Source: Marinobacter szutsaonensis (GTDB lineage Bacteria; Pseudomonadota; Gammaproteobacteria; Pseudomonadales; Oleiphilaceae). Taken from it: DNA of 64,000 bases. Positions 54,817-64,000 of the stretch are shown here, piece by piece. The number at the start of each line of letters is the position of its first letter. Position 1 is the first letter of the stretch. Where the stretch lies: assembly GCF_039523335.1 (NCBI RefSeq), contig NZ_BAAAFC010000001.1, positions 2,108,001-2,172,000 on the forward strand. Direction: 5' to 3'. The notes under the pieces were generated by a model, which was not told the origin of the DNA, searched no databases, and worked only from the letters and a program-made list of their open reading frames with translations. Made by a program: the position numbers and the translations under genes.

Positions 54817-54932
54817 GGCACCTGTGGGAGAGACCCTTCCAAAACACGCTCCTTGCGGCACGGCCATGTGACGCTTGAGCTCCGCCATCCATGGCTCCGC
54901 ACAGTTTTGGAAGGGTCTCTCCCACAGGTGCC
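54817..54932. repeat. Long palindrome, family A copy 2
   Basis: Two perfectly complementary 29-nt arms (54817-54845 and 54904-54932) enclose 58 bp. The part 54872-54913 is identical to 10512-10553 of copy A1 and includes the GCCAT/ATGGC mini-hairpin. The arms are unrelated to those of A1. It lies between divergent prlC and the carbonic anhydrase-like gene, ending 36 bp before the latter's ATG, where both promoters would be expected, so it is not a simple terminator here. Confidence 0.85.
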
Positions 54933-54968
54933 CCAAGCCTCGGGGCAAACCGACCAAAGGTATATGTA

Positions 54969-55514
54969 ATGACGAATGTACGCTCTCACAAGGGTATTAC
55001 GCCACATTTTGGGGAACGGAGCTGGGTCGATCCCAGTGCCGTGGTGATCGGGGATGTCCGGACCGGTGAGGATGTGTCCATCTGGCCGATGACCGTCGTG
55101 CGGGGTGATATGCACAAGATCCGGATCGGGGACCGCTGCAGCATTCAGGACGGATCGGTACTGCATATCACCCATGCCAGTGACTACAATCCCGGCGGCT
55201 ATCCGCTGACGCTCGGCGACGACGTCACGGTCGGCCATAAAGCATTATTGCACGGCTGCACAATCGGTAGCCGGGTGCTGGTCGGGATGGGCTGCATCAT
55301 TATGGATGGCGCCGTGGTCGAAGACGAGGTGATCGTTGCCGCTGGCTGTCTGGTACCGCCCGGCAAGACCCTGGAATCCGGTTATCTGTACGTGGGATCA
55401 CCGGCCAAACAGGCCCGGCCGCTGACCGACAAGGAAAAGACGTTCTTCAAGTACACCGCCGCCAACTACGTGAAGCTCAAGGATGAGTACCTAAGCGAAA
55501 CCAATCAGAGTTAG
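54969..55514 (+). CDS. Gamma carbonic anhydrase-like protein
   Basis: A 181-residue left-handed beta-helix protein with hexapeptide repeats. His residues at GHKALLHGC and the SVLHITH segment correspond to the zinc ligands of gamma carbonic anhydrases (YrdA/CaiE group). Start ATG 54969 follows AAAGG; upstream in-frame readings would run into palindrome A2. Enzymatic activity is not certain, as many members are uncharacterised. Confidence 0.9.
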   Translation: MTNVRSHKGITPHFGERSWVDPSAVVIGDVRTGEDVSIWPMTVVRGDMHKIRIGDRCSIQDGSVLHITHASDYNPGGYPLTLGDDVTVGHKALLHGCTIGSRVLVGMGCIIMDGAVVEDEVIVAAGCLVPPGKTLESGYLYVGSPAKQARPLTDKEKTFFKYTAANYVKLKDEYLSETNQS

Positions 55515-55547
55515 TATCAGAATGGTCTGAACCTCCAGGGAGCACCA

Positions 55548-57107
55548 ATGGATCGAAGTCGCATCCTGATGGCCATTGCCTTCCTGTTGTTCAATGGTCT
55601 GCTGTTGATACCGGCGCTGGCGGTGCCGGGCGAGGTGCCATGGCTTGCGGTAGAAGCGCTGGTCATCTGGGCACTGCTGGCGCTGCGGCAAAAACCCCCG
55701 GGGCCCCTGCTTGGCGCCCTGGCAGTGACCTACGCTCTACTGGCACTGCTGGTTGTGGCCGACGTCCTGATCCGGGAAAGCCTGGGCCGCGGGCTGAATC
55801 TGTATCTGGAGGTGGGCCTGGTGGATGCGGCCTGGCATCTTCTGCACACCAACCTCGGATCGACCGGCGCCATCCTTGTCCTGACATTGCTGGCGGTAGT
55901 GCTGGCCGCGCTCGCCAGGCTGTTCCTTGCCCTCGTTAACCGGCTCTCGAGACACTCGCCCGAATCCCTGGGAAAGCCATTATTGCTGATCACCGGCCTG
56001 GTAGCAGCCACCGCGGTGACGCCCTGGGTGGGCAGCCCGGCCCTGGCCTTTGTCGCCAACCAGGGATCACTGATTGCCCACACCCACCGTACCACCGAGG
56101 CTTTTGCTGCCCAGCTGAGCGGGCAGGCGGCTGCCGGTGAGCCCCGGGAACTGGCTGGCCTGGCAGACACCGACGTTATCCTGGCCTTCATCGAATCCTA
56201 TGGCATCACGGGGCTGACCGATGAGCCCTACCGCTCCATAATCGCGCCCCGGCTGGAGGCCATGGCGGATGAGCTGGCACAAGCGGATCTGACCGTGGCG
56301 ACCGGTCGGCTGGAGTCACCGATCCAGGGCGGCCAGTCCTGGCTCGGGCACCTGTCGGTGCTCAGCGGGCAATGGATCCAGAACCAGCTGGCCTACGAAA
56401 CGCTGCTGAGCAGCGACTACCCGACGTTGGTGGACGACTTCCGCCGTACCGGCCATGAGACGCTGGCGGTCATGCCCGCGATCACTGAACCCTGGCCGGA
56501 GGGCAAGCTGCTGGGTTATGACCGGATCTTCGATCACGACGACCTCGGCTACCAGGGCCCGGCCTTTAACTGGGTCACCATGCCGGATCAGTACACCTGG
56601 CACTGGTTCGGGCGCCACCGCAAGGAGAGTGCCGGGCCGATGTTTGCGGAACTGGCGCTGATCAGCAGCCACGCCCCCTGGGTGCCCATACTGCCCGTGC
56701 TTGCTCAATGGGACAGCATCGGGGACGGTCAGGTATTCCGGCAATGGGAGAGCACCGGCGAAGCGCCGGCGTCGCTGTGGCGGGAACCGGACCGGGTGCG
56801 CGAGCATTACGCCCGGGCGACCGATTATGCCCTGGCGGTCGCCAGCGGCTTTGCCGTTCGCCACCTGGGGGAAAACACCCTGATGTTCGTTCTGGGCGAT
56901 CATCAGCCTGCGCCCCTGATCACCGGCGAAGGTGCAAGCCGGGATGTCATCGTGCATGTCATCAGCAGTGACCCGGCCCTGGTCGCGCCGTTCCTGTCCG
57001 GGGAGCTGCCCGGCTTCCAACCGGGCACCCGGCCCGACATGGACACCGCCGGCGCGCCCATGAACCGGTTCCGGGCCTTTCTGCACCAACACTATGGCGC
57101 GCCCTGA
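55548..57107 (+). CDS. Membrane sulfatase-like hydrolase/transferase
   Basis: A 519-residue protein with four or five N-terminal membrane helices (to about residue 170) and a periplasmic alkaline-phosphatase-like domain. ILAFIESYG (about residue 210) and FVLGDHQPAPLI (about 445) are metal-site segments of the sulfatase/phosphoethanolamine-transferase fold, and ALISSHAPWVPI carries another metal His. The usual Thr or Cys nucleophile is not obvious, and QGGQSWLGH may hold a Ser in its place. It may modify lipids or glycans in the periplasm. It lies 33 bp after the carbonic anhydrase-like gene. Confidence 0.78.
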   Translation: MDRSRILMAIAFLLFNGLLLIPALAVPGEVPWLAVEALVIWALLALRQKPPGPLLGALAVTYALLALLVVADVLIRESLGRGLNLYLEVGLVDAAWHLLHTNLGSTGAILVLTLLAVVLAALARLFLALVNRLSRHSPESLGKPLLLITGLVAATAVTPWVGSPALAFVANQGSLIAHTHRTTEAFAAQLSGQAAAGEPRELAGLADTDVILAFIESYGITGLTDEPYRSIIAPRLEAMADELAQADLTVATGRLESPIQGGQSWLGHLSVLSGQWIQNQLAYETLLSSDYPTLVDDFRRTGHETLAVMPAITEPWPEGKLLGYDRIFDHDDLGYQGPAFNWVTMPDQYTWHWFGRHRKESAGPMFAELALISSHAPWVPILPVLAQWDSIGDGQVFRQWESTGEAPASLWREPDRVREHYARATDYALAVASGFAVRHLGENTLMFVLGDHQPAPLITGEGASRDVIVHVISSDPALVAPFLSGELPGFQPGTRPDMDTAGAPMNRFRAFLHQHYGAP

Positions 57108-57155
57108 ACAGCTACCAGCGCAATTGATGCCGGTCAAATATTGACCACACCCGCC

Positions 57156-57184
57156 CTTGAAAAGCGACCGGGAGCGCCTACATT
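57156..57184 (+). promoter_or_regulatory. Candidate heat-shock (sigma-32) promoter
   Basis: CTTGAAA at 57156-57162 is a perfect sigma-32 -35 element. After 14 bp a CCTACATT stretch (57177-57184) is a partial match to the CCCCATNT -10. It lies about 120 bp before the hsp20 start, with a long untranslated leader. The -10 is weak, so the call is tentative. Confidence 0.45.
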
Positions 57185-57302
57185 CCAAGGTAGCAGATGT
57201 TCACGGATAACCGGCCGGTTGGCGCCGCCGGCAGGGAGCTGTTCCGCGAGCGAAGCTGATAACACACTTTCAGATTCGTTTTCGTACCAAGGAGGAATGA
57301 CC

Positions 57303-57755
57303 ATGAGCAACCTGACACGCTGGAATCCGATCAATGAGTTCGAAGACCTGATGAACCGCTATAACCGGATGTTCGGTCTGACCCGCGCCGGCGAACGGGA
57401 GGGCAAGGACCTGTTCAGCCGCAGTGACTGGGCTCCGGCGGTGGATATCAAGGAAACCGACCAGGCCTTTACCGTGGAGGCCGAATTGCCGGGCATGTCC
57501 AAGGACGATGTGAAGGTGACCGTGCATGACGGCGTCCTCACCATCAAGGGTGAACGCAGGCAGGAAGAGGAAACCGAGGACAAGAAGATGCACCGCATCG
57601 AGCGGTTCTACGGCAGTTTCATGCGCCGCTTCACCCTGCCGGACAATGTGGACGAAAACAGCGTCAAGGCCAGTTTCAAGGATGGTCTGCTGACCCTGAC
57701 CATCAACAAGGCCGAACCGAAGGAGCCCAAGGCCATCGAAGTGAACGTGGAGTAA
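57303..57755 (+). CDS. Small heat-shock protein Hsp20
   Basis: A 150-residue alpha-crystallin-type chaperone. The crystallin domain runs from about residue 43 (SDWAPAVDIKETDQAFTVEAELPGMSKDDVKV) to about 138, with FYGSFMRRFTLPDNVDENSVKASFKDGLLTLTINK as the conserved end and a C-terminal IEVNVE tail containing an I-x-V anchor. ATG 57303 is 7 nt from AAGGAGG; an ATG at 57297 is too close to it. It binds unfolded proteins in the cytoplasm. Confidence 0.95.
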   Translation: MSNLTRWNPINEFEDLMNRYNRMFGLTRAGEREGKDLFSRSDWAPAVDIKETDQAFTVEAELPGMSKDDVKVTVHDGVLTIKGERRQEEETEDKKMHRIERFYGSFMRRFTLPDNVDENSVKASFKDGLLTLTINKAEPKEPKAIEVNVE

Positions 57756-57839
57756 TTCCGCTTCGCTTCACACTGACCATTCCCCGGGCAGGCGCCGGGA
57801 TCACGCCCCGGCCACTGCCTTTCTTGTTGACCGCCCGGC

Positions 57840-60164
<2,325 letters not shown>

Positions 60165-60207
60165 CGAGAATCATCTGTTCAGAACGGGGTGGAACAGGGC
60201 ACCGGGT

Positions 60208-61386
60208 TCAGGCGATTCGCAGGTAGCCGCCGGGTGCTGAACTGGCCAGCCCTTCCAGCTCCAGGAGCAACAGGGACTGCATCAGCTGGTCCGCGGCCAA
60301 ACCGGTCGCCGAACCCAGTGCATCGGTTGAAACCGGATCATACCCTAATGCCTCAAATACCGCGATTTCCCGCTGCCCCAGGCTCGACAGATCCGGCCCC
60401 CCCAGCGCCCGGGCAGGGTCCGCTTCACCCGCTTGGGGCGACCACCAGGCACCCAGTTCTTCCAGCACGTCGTCCACGGTTTCTACCAGCCGGGCGCCCT
60501 GCTTGATCAGGTGGTGACAGCCCCGGGCCACCGGACTATGAACGGAACCCGGAATGGCAAACACCTCGCGGCCCTGCTCCAGCGCCAGTCTGGCGGTAAT
60601 CAAAGAACCACTCTTGAGACCCGCCTCCACCACCAGTACACCCCGGGACAACCCGCTGATGATCCGGTTGCGCTGGGGGAAATGGGCGGCACGGGCCGGC
60701 GTCCCCGGGGGATATTCCGACACCAGAACGCCCTGTTCAATCACCCGCAGACCCAGTTTCCGGTGCTGGCGGGGATAGATCTGATCCAGTCCGCAACCAA
60801 TCACCGCGATGGTGGGAAAATCGGCATCCAGGGCACCGGCATGGGCAGCGCCGTCCACACCCAACGCCAGGCCGCTGGTCACCACCAGTTCCCGGCGACT
60901 GAGCTCCGCCGCGAACCGGCGGGCATGGTCCAGACCCGGGCGAGTAGCGTGGCGGCTGCCGACAATTCCAATCTGGTTACGCCCAAGCAAGGTGCGATTG
61001 CCCAGGGTATAGAGCACCAGCGGCGCATCATGAATATGGCGCAGCGCTTCGGGATAATCGGAATCGCCCCAGGTAACAATGTGAATGCCATGGTGCTGAC
61101 ACCCGATTAGAGCCTCCGCAACTTCCACCAGGGCAGGGTGGCTGGCGTCCCGGGCCTGCCAGGCGCGGATTCCGGTGATGGTTTCCGGAGGCAGGCCCAC
61201 GGCTTTCAGCGTCGCCGCGTTCATCGCCAGCAGATCAGTCAGTTGTGCGGTTGCGGCCATCGCGGCCTCACGCCGCCGGATACCGAATCGGGGCAGGTTT
61301 GCCAGCAGGAGCCAGGGCGCAGCGGGATGTTCAAGCGCCTGGTAAACACGGTCGCGGGAACCCGCACCGGAAAGCAATTCGTTCAT
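60208..61386 (-). CDS. dprA: DNA processing protein DprA
   Basis: A 392-residue protein that loads RecA on incoming single-stranded DNA during transformation. The Rossmann-like core has IGIVGSRHATRPG, VTSGLALGVDGAAHAGAL, GCGLDQIYPRQH and LVVEAGLKSGSLITARLALEQGREVFAIPGS. An N-terminal SAM-like helical region and a C-terminal winged-helix-like segment flank it. ATG 61386 has AGGA upstream. Lies between lysM and tsaC, the usual order in this group. Confidence 0.95.
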   Translation of the reverse strand: MNELLSGAGSRDRVYQALEHPAAPWLLLANLPRFGIRRREAAMAATAQLTDLLAMNAATLKAVGLPPETITGIRAWQARDASHPALVEVAEALIGCQHHGIHIVTWGDSDYPEALRHIHDAPLVLYTLGNRTLLGRNQIGIVGSRHATRPGLDHARRFAAELSRRELVVTSGLALGVDGAAHAGALDADFPTIAVIGCGLDQIYPRQHRKLGLRVIEQGVLVSEYPPGTPARAAHFPQRNRIISGLSRGVLVVEAGLKSGSLITARLALEQGREVFAIPGSVHSPVARGCHHLIKQGARLVETVDDVLEELGAWWSPQAGEADPARALGGPDLSSLGQREIAVFEALGYDPVSTDALGSATGLAADQLMQSLLLLELEGLASSAPGGYLRIA

Positions 61387-61409
61387 GATTCTTCGTCCTT
61401 GAAAACAAC

Positions 61410-61437
61410 AATGGCCGGGCAATCCCGCCCGGCCATT
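61410..61437 (-). terminator. Stem-loop terminator after the lysM gene
   Basis: A perfect 11-bp stem, AATGGCCGGGC (61410-61420) with its complement at 61427-61437, loop of 6 nt. On the minus strand it is followed by a T-rich stretch (GTTGTTTTC). It lies between the lysM stop and the dprA start, so dprA probably needs its own promoter or read-through. Confidence 0.75.
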
Positions 61438-61465
61438 CAAACTGCAGCTGGAAGCTTCTGTCCGA

Positions 61466-62482
61466 TCAGGGATTGGTGACCTTGTCACCCACGGACAGCG
61501 GACGGGTGGCCTGCAGGACCAATCCGTAGCTCATCTTCTCATAGGCCTGGAACACCATCAGCAGCCCGGCACGCTCCGACGGCAGCTCGATGGTTTCACC
61601 GGTAACCGGATCGCGCACCAGGTTGCCGCTCTTGAGCACGGCCATGACATTGCCCGGCTCGAGCCCATCCCGTTCACCGCGGTTGATCGCAACCACGTCG
61701 TACTGACCGATCTGGCTGACACCGCCATCGACGGCGATCATCTCACCTTCAACGGTTTCGTCCGGCGAGCTGGGCACAAAGCTGGTGGCAATGGGGCGAT
61801 CGACGCTGGTCAGCAGGCGATCACCGATGCGGATTTCCTGGTTGGACTTGGTGAGGCGCAGGGTCAGCACATCCCCGTTTTCGGCGGTGATGTTGCCGGC
61901 ACCGATGCTGCGGGCTTCCAGGCCCAGGAACTCGCCGGTATCCGGATCGCGGAACTCCTTGGTCCGGCGGAAGATACCCACCTTGTCTGCCGGCTTGTCG
62001 CCCCGGGCATAGACACGGTCACCGGCACCGGTAATGATGCGACCGTCTTCGCCTTCCAGCACATAGGGCGCGCCCTCGAGTTCTTCCGGGGTCACGATAC
62101 GGGTATCGGTCAGGAAGCTGCTGATGGCATCCAGCGGAATGGCCGGGATAGGGGTATCAATCGGCTCGGAACGCACCTGAGGTGAGAGCTTCACCACGCC
62201 GTTGGAAGCGACCTTGGTGATCCGCGGCTTGCCGTCGATGTAGACCAGGGCCAGGCGATCGCCGGGGTAGATGAGGTGCGGGTTGGCAACCTGGGGGTTA
62301 ACGTGCCAGATTTCCGGCCAGTACCACGGATTATTCAGAAAGCGCGCCGAAATGTCCCAGAGGGTGTCCCCCTTCACGACAGTGTAACGCTCGGGATGGT
62401 CGGACCGCAGTTCCGGTTGAGCCTGGGCCCAGGAAGTAAACAGCAGCGCAGTGGCTGCCAGAGCGTACAGCAGTTTCCTCAT
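61466..62482 (-). CDS. LysM-domain exported protein
   Basis: A 338-residue protein with a signal peptide (MRKLLYALAATALLFTSWAQA) and one LysM domain (about residues 32-80, YTVVKGDTLWDISARFLNNP) that binds peptidoglycan. The C-terminal two thirds form repeated beta segments of unknown role. A homologue occupies the same place upstream of dprA in Pseudomonas. It is divergent from def. Confidence 0.9.
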   Translation of the reverse strand: MRKLLYALAATALLFTSWAQAQPELRSDHPERYTVVKGDTLWDISARFLNNPWYWPEIWHVNPQVANPHLIYPGDRLALVYIDGKPRITKVASNGVVKLSPQVRSEPIDTPIPAIPLDAISSFLTDTRIVTPEELEGAPYVLEGEDGRIITGAGDRVYARGDKPADKVGIFRRTKEFRDPDTGEFLGLEARSIGAGNITAENGDVLTLRLTKSNQEIRIGDRLLTSVDRPIATSFVPSSPDETVEGEMIAVDGGVSQIGQYDVVAINRGERDGLEPGNVMAVLKSGNLVRDPVTGETIELPSERAGLLMVFQAYEKMSYGLVLQATRPLSVGDKVTNP

Positions 62483-62791
62483 TGTGTAAGTCCTTGATCG
62501 CGTGCCTTGAGTCTTTGCATTCTGTTGGGATGCAGCCGGAGTATCTGCAGCTTATTACGTTGTTATTCCTGATACTATAGAAGAAGTCTCGGAAATTGTG
62601 ATGTTATCTTTTGTTCTTCCAGTGAATTCTATTCTGCCAGTGAAAGATTTTAACTATTAACTGATCAGTTTGTACTCAATCGTGGAATTGGGGGATAATA
62701 TCGAGACTTCCTTCACAGGATTACAAAACTCAAACGGTAGCCGGGCAGATTGCCTGAACTGCCGGACATACGGACCAGAAACGCGAGCGTT
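62483..62791. other. AT-rich divergent promoter region between lysM and def
   Basis: These 309 bp have no plausible gene and are the most AT-rich stretch in the right part of the window. They must hold the promoters of the lysM row (minus strand) and def-fmt (plus strand). A sigma-70-like element on the plus strand is listed separately. No clear dyad or riboswitch was seen. Confidence 0.6.
62670..62699 (+). promoter_or_regulatory. Candidate sigma-70 promoter for def-fmt
   Basis: TTGTAC (62670-62675) and GATAAT (62694-62699) are separated by 18 bp, a near-consensus pair. The start codon of def is about 93 bp downstream. Confidence 0.45.
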
Positions 62792-63295
62792 ATGATACTA
62801 GAAATCCTCGAATACCCGGATCCCCGTCTGCGCACCATTGCCAAGCCGGTGGACGAAGTCACAGACGACATCCGCAAGCTGATCGACGACATGTTCGAGA
62901 CCATGTACGATGCGCCCGGAATCGGTCTGGCGGCGACCCAGGTCAATGTTCACAAGCAGATCATCGTGATGGACCTGTCCGAGGACAAGAGCGAGCCGCG
63001 GGTATTCATCAACCCCGAGGTGGAAGTCCTGGATGGTGACTACGAAGCCATGCAGGAAGGCTGTCTCTCCGTTCCCGGCTTCTATGAGGACGTGGAGCGC
63101 ATCGAGCACTGCCGGATCCGGGCACGGGACCGCAACGGCGAGCCGTTCGAGATTGAGGCGCAAGGCCTGCTGGCGGTGTGTATCCAGCACGAGATGGACC
63201 ACCTTAACGGCAAGCTGTTCGTGGACTATCTCAGCGCCCTGAAGCGGAACCGGATCAAGAAGAAACTGGAAAAGCTTCATCGCAAGAGTGCCTGA
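62792..63295 (+). CDS. def: Peptide deformylase
   Basis: A 167-residue metalloenzyme that removes the N-formyl group from nascent proteins. The three family motifs are [10 protein letters not shown] (about residues 44-53), EGCLSVPG (about 89-96) with the metal Cys, and QHEMDHLNG (about 132-140) with two metal His and the catalytic Glu. Start ATG 62792 gives the standard N-terminus [14 protein letters not shown]; an upstream in-frame start adds unrelated residues. Followed by fmt after 90 bp. Confidence 0.97.
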   Translation: MILEILEYPDPRLRTIAKPVDEVTDDIRKLIDDMFETMYDAPGIGLAATQVNVHKQIIVMDLSEDKSEPRVFINPEVEVLDGDYEAMQEGCLSVPGFYEDVERIEHCRIRARDRNGEPFEIEAQGLLAVCIQHEMDHLNGKLFVDYLSALKRNRIKKKLEKLHRKSA

Positions 63296-63385
63296 TCTGT
63301 TTCAGGCCACCAGAACAGACAGGCAGTGACGGACCGGGCGATGACCCGGTCTTTTCGTATTCAACGGAACAGAGACGACACCACA

Positions 63386-64000
63386 GTGCGAATCGTATTT
63401 GCCGGCACGCCCGACTTTGCCGCTACCGCCCTGACAGCCCTTCTGGCGACCCACCACGACATCGTTGGTGTTTACTCCCAGCCGGACCGGCCCGCCGGCC
63501 GGGGCCGCAAGCTGATGCCCAGCCCGGTCAAGAAGGTGGCCCTTGAAGCTGACCTGCCAGTGTTCCAGCCCGAGAACTTTCGCAGCCCGGAATCCCAGCA
63601 GGAACTGGCGATGCTGAACCCGGACGTTATGATTGTTGCCGCCTACGGCCTGATCCTGCCAAAGACCGTGCTGGAAATCCCGGCCCACGGCTGTCTCAAC
63701 ATCCACGCCTCACTATTGCCGCGCTGGCGCGGCGCCGCCCCGATCCAGCGGGCCATTGCCGCCGGCGACCGGGAAACCGGCATCACCATCATGCAGATGG
63801 ACAAGGGCCTCGATACCGGCGCCATGCTGCTGAAAGCCATTACCCCGATCCATGACGACGATACCGGCGGCAGTCTCCACGATCGGCTGGCAACCATGGG
63901 CGGAGAGGCCATCGTCAAGGCGCTGGCCCTGCTGGAAAAGGGCGAACTGTCCGGGGAAGCCCAGAACGACGACCAGGCCTGCTACGCCCACAAGCTGTCG
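63386..64000 (+). CDS. fmt: Methionyl-tRNA formyltransferase, 3' end cut by window
   Basis: The first 205 codons of Fmt, which formylates initiator Met-tRNA. Start is GTG 63386 ([16 protein letters not shown]). [13 protein letters not shown] is the tRNA-contact loop, [20 protein letters not shown] contains the catalytic Asn/His with the SLLPRWRG signature, and [14 protein letters not shown] holds the catalytic Asp. The frame is open to the last base. It forms the def-fmt pair that works at opposite ends of initiator formylation. Confidence 0.95.
   Translation, partial: MRIVFAGTPDFAATALTALLATHHDIVGVYSQPDRPAGRGRKLMPSPVKKVALEADLPVFQPENFRSPESQQELAMLNPDVMIVAAYGLILPKTVLEIPAHGCLNIHASLLPRWRGAAPIQRAIAAGDRETGITIMQMDKGLDTGAMLLKAITPIHDDDTGGSLHDRLATMGGEAIVKALALLEKGELSGEAQNDDQACYAHKLS

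Noticed and set aside
57794..57812. Stem-loop GCCGGG/CCCGGC between hsp20 and aroE as a terminator
   Set aside because: Stem of only 6 bp with a 7-nt loop and no clear T run on either strand.

Overview
The window is GC-rich, densely coded DNA with no phage or plasmid genes. It looks like a chromosome segment of a marine, halotolerant, aerobic gammaproteobacterium. Protein character, an ectoine synthase, TRAP and sodium-coupled transporters and a caa3-type oxidase point towards Marinobacter or a close relative; this is inference from remembered families, not a search. The right end (aroE-hemF-tsaC-dprA-lysM divergent from def-fmt) has the oriC-proximal order known from Pseudomonas. The cox cluster also follows the Pseudomonas order.

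Layout. 1-7.9 kb: a cut-off 7TMR-DISM sensor, an unknown lipoprotein, two small unknown proteins, a serine hydrolase, a PAS-GGDEF cyclase, ybaK and a CPA2-type antiporter. 8-10.2 kb: monomeric NADP isocitrate dehydrogenase. 10.7-20.6 kb: a 3-hydroxybutyrate (3HB) locus with acetoacetyl-CoA synthetase, 3HB dehydrogenase, a DctPQM TRAP transporter, a sigma-54 activator and a secreted 3HB-oligomer hydrolase. 21-27 kb: a lipoprotein esterase, DUF6164, a coupled DUF2868/DUF3482 membrane-protein/GTPase pair, a solitary ectC and an MFS carrier. 27-34 kb: speC, a lone ATP-grasp protein, an eIF2B-like protein, hrpB and an MFS carrier. 34-42 kb: cytochrome oxidase and heme A genes. 42-46.7 kb: a MATE pump, small proteins and an antiporter. 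46.9-52.4 kb: a LysR-controlled symporter, M20 amidohydrolase and OprD-like porin unit. 52.4-57.8 kb: yheV, prlC, a gamma carbonic anhydrase-like protein, a sulfatase-like membrane protein and Hsp20. 57.8-64 kb: the aroE to fmt block.

The clearest functional system is the 3HB locus. A 16-bp dyad close to GTCCGGAWATCCGGAC occurs upstream of the TRAP operon, the activator gene and the oligomer hydrolase gene. In front of both the TRAP operon and the hydrolase gene a sigma-54 -24/-12 element lies 64-65 bp from the nearest dyad. This predicts one regulon that hydrolyses external 3HB oligomers, imports the monomer, oxidises it to acetoacetate and activates it to acetoacetyl-CoA.

The most unusual DNA is two families of long intergenic palindromes (family A at 10464 and 54817; family B at 26997, 34716 and 46790). 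Within a family the core is conserved, but the 20-30 bp arms differ from copy to copy while staying self-complementary. Two smaller hairpins (family C) sit beside one family B copy. Other oddities are a heme A synthase without its last helix and heme-ligand histidine, a cox cluster lacking ctaG between coxA and coxC, and a terminator-like hairpin in the speC leader.
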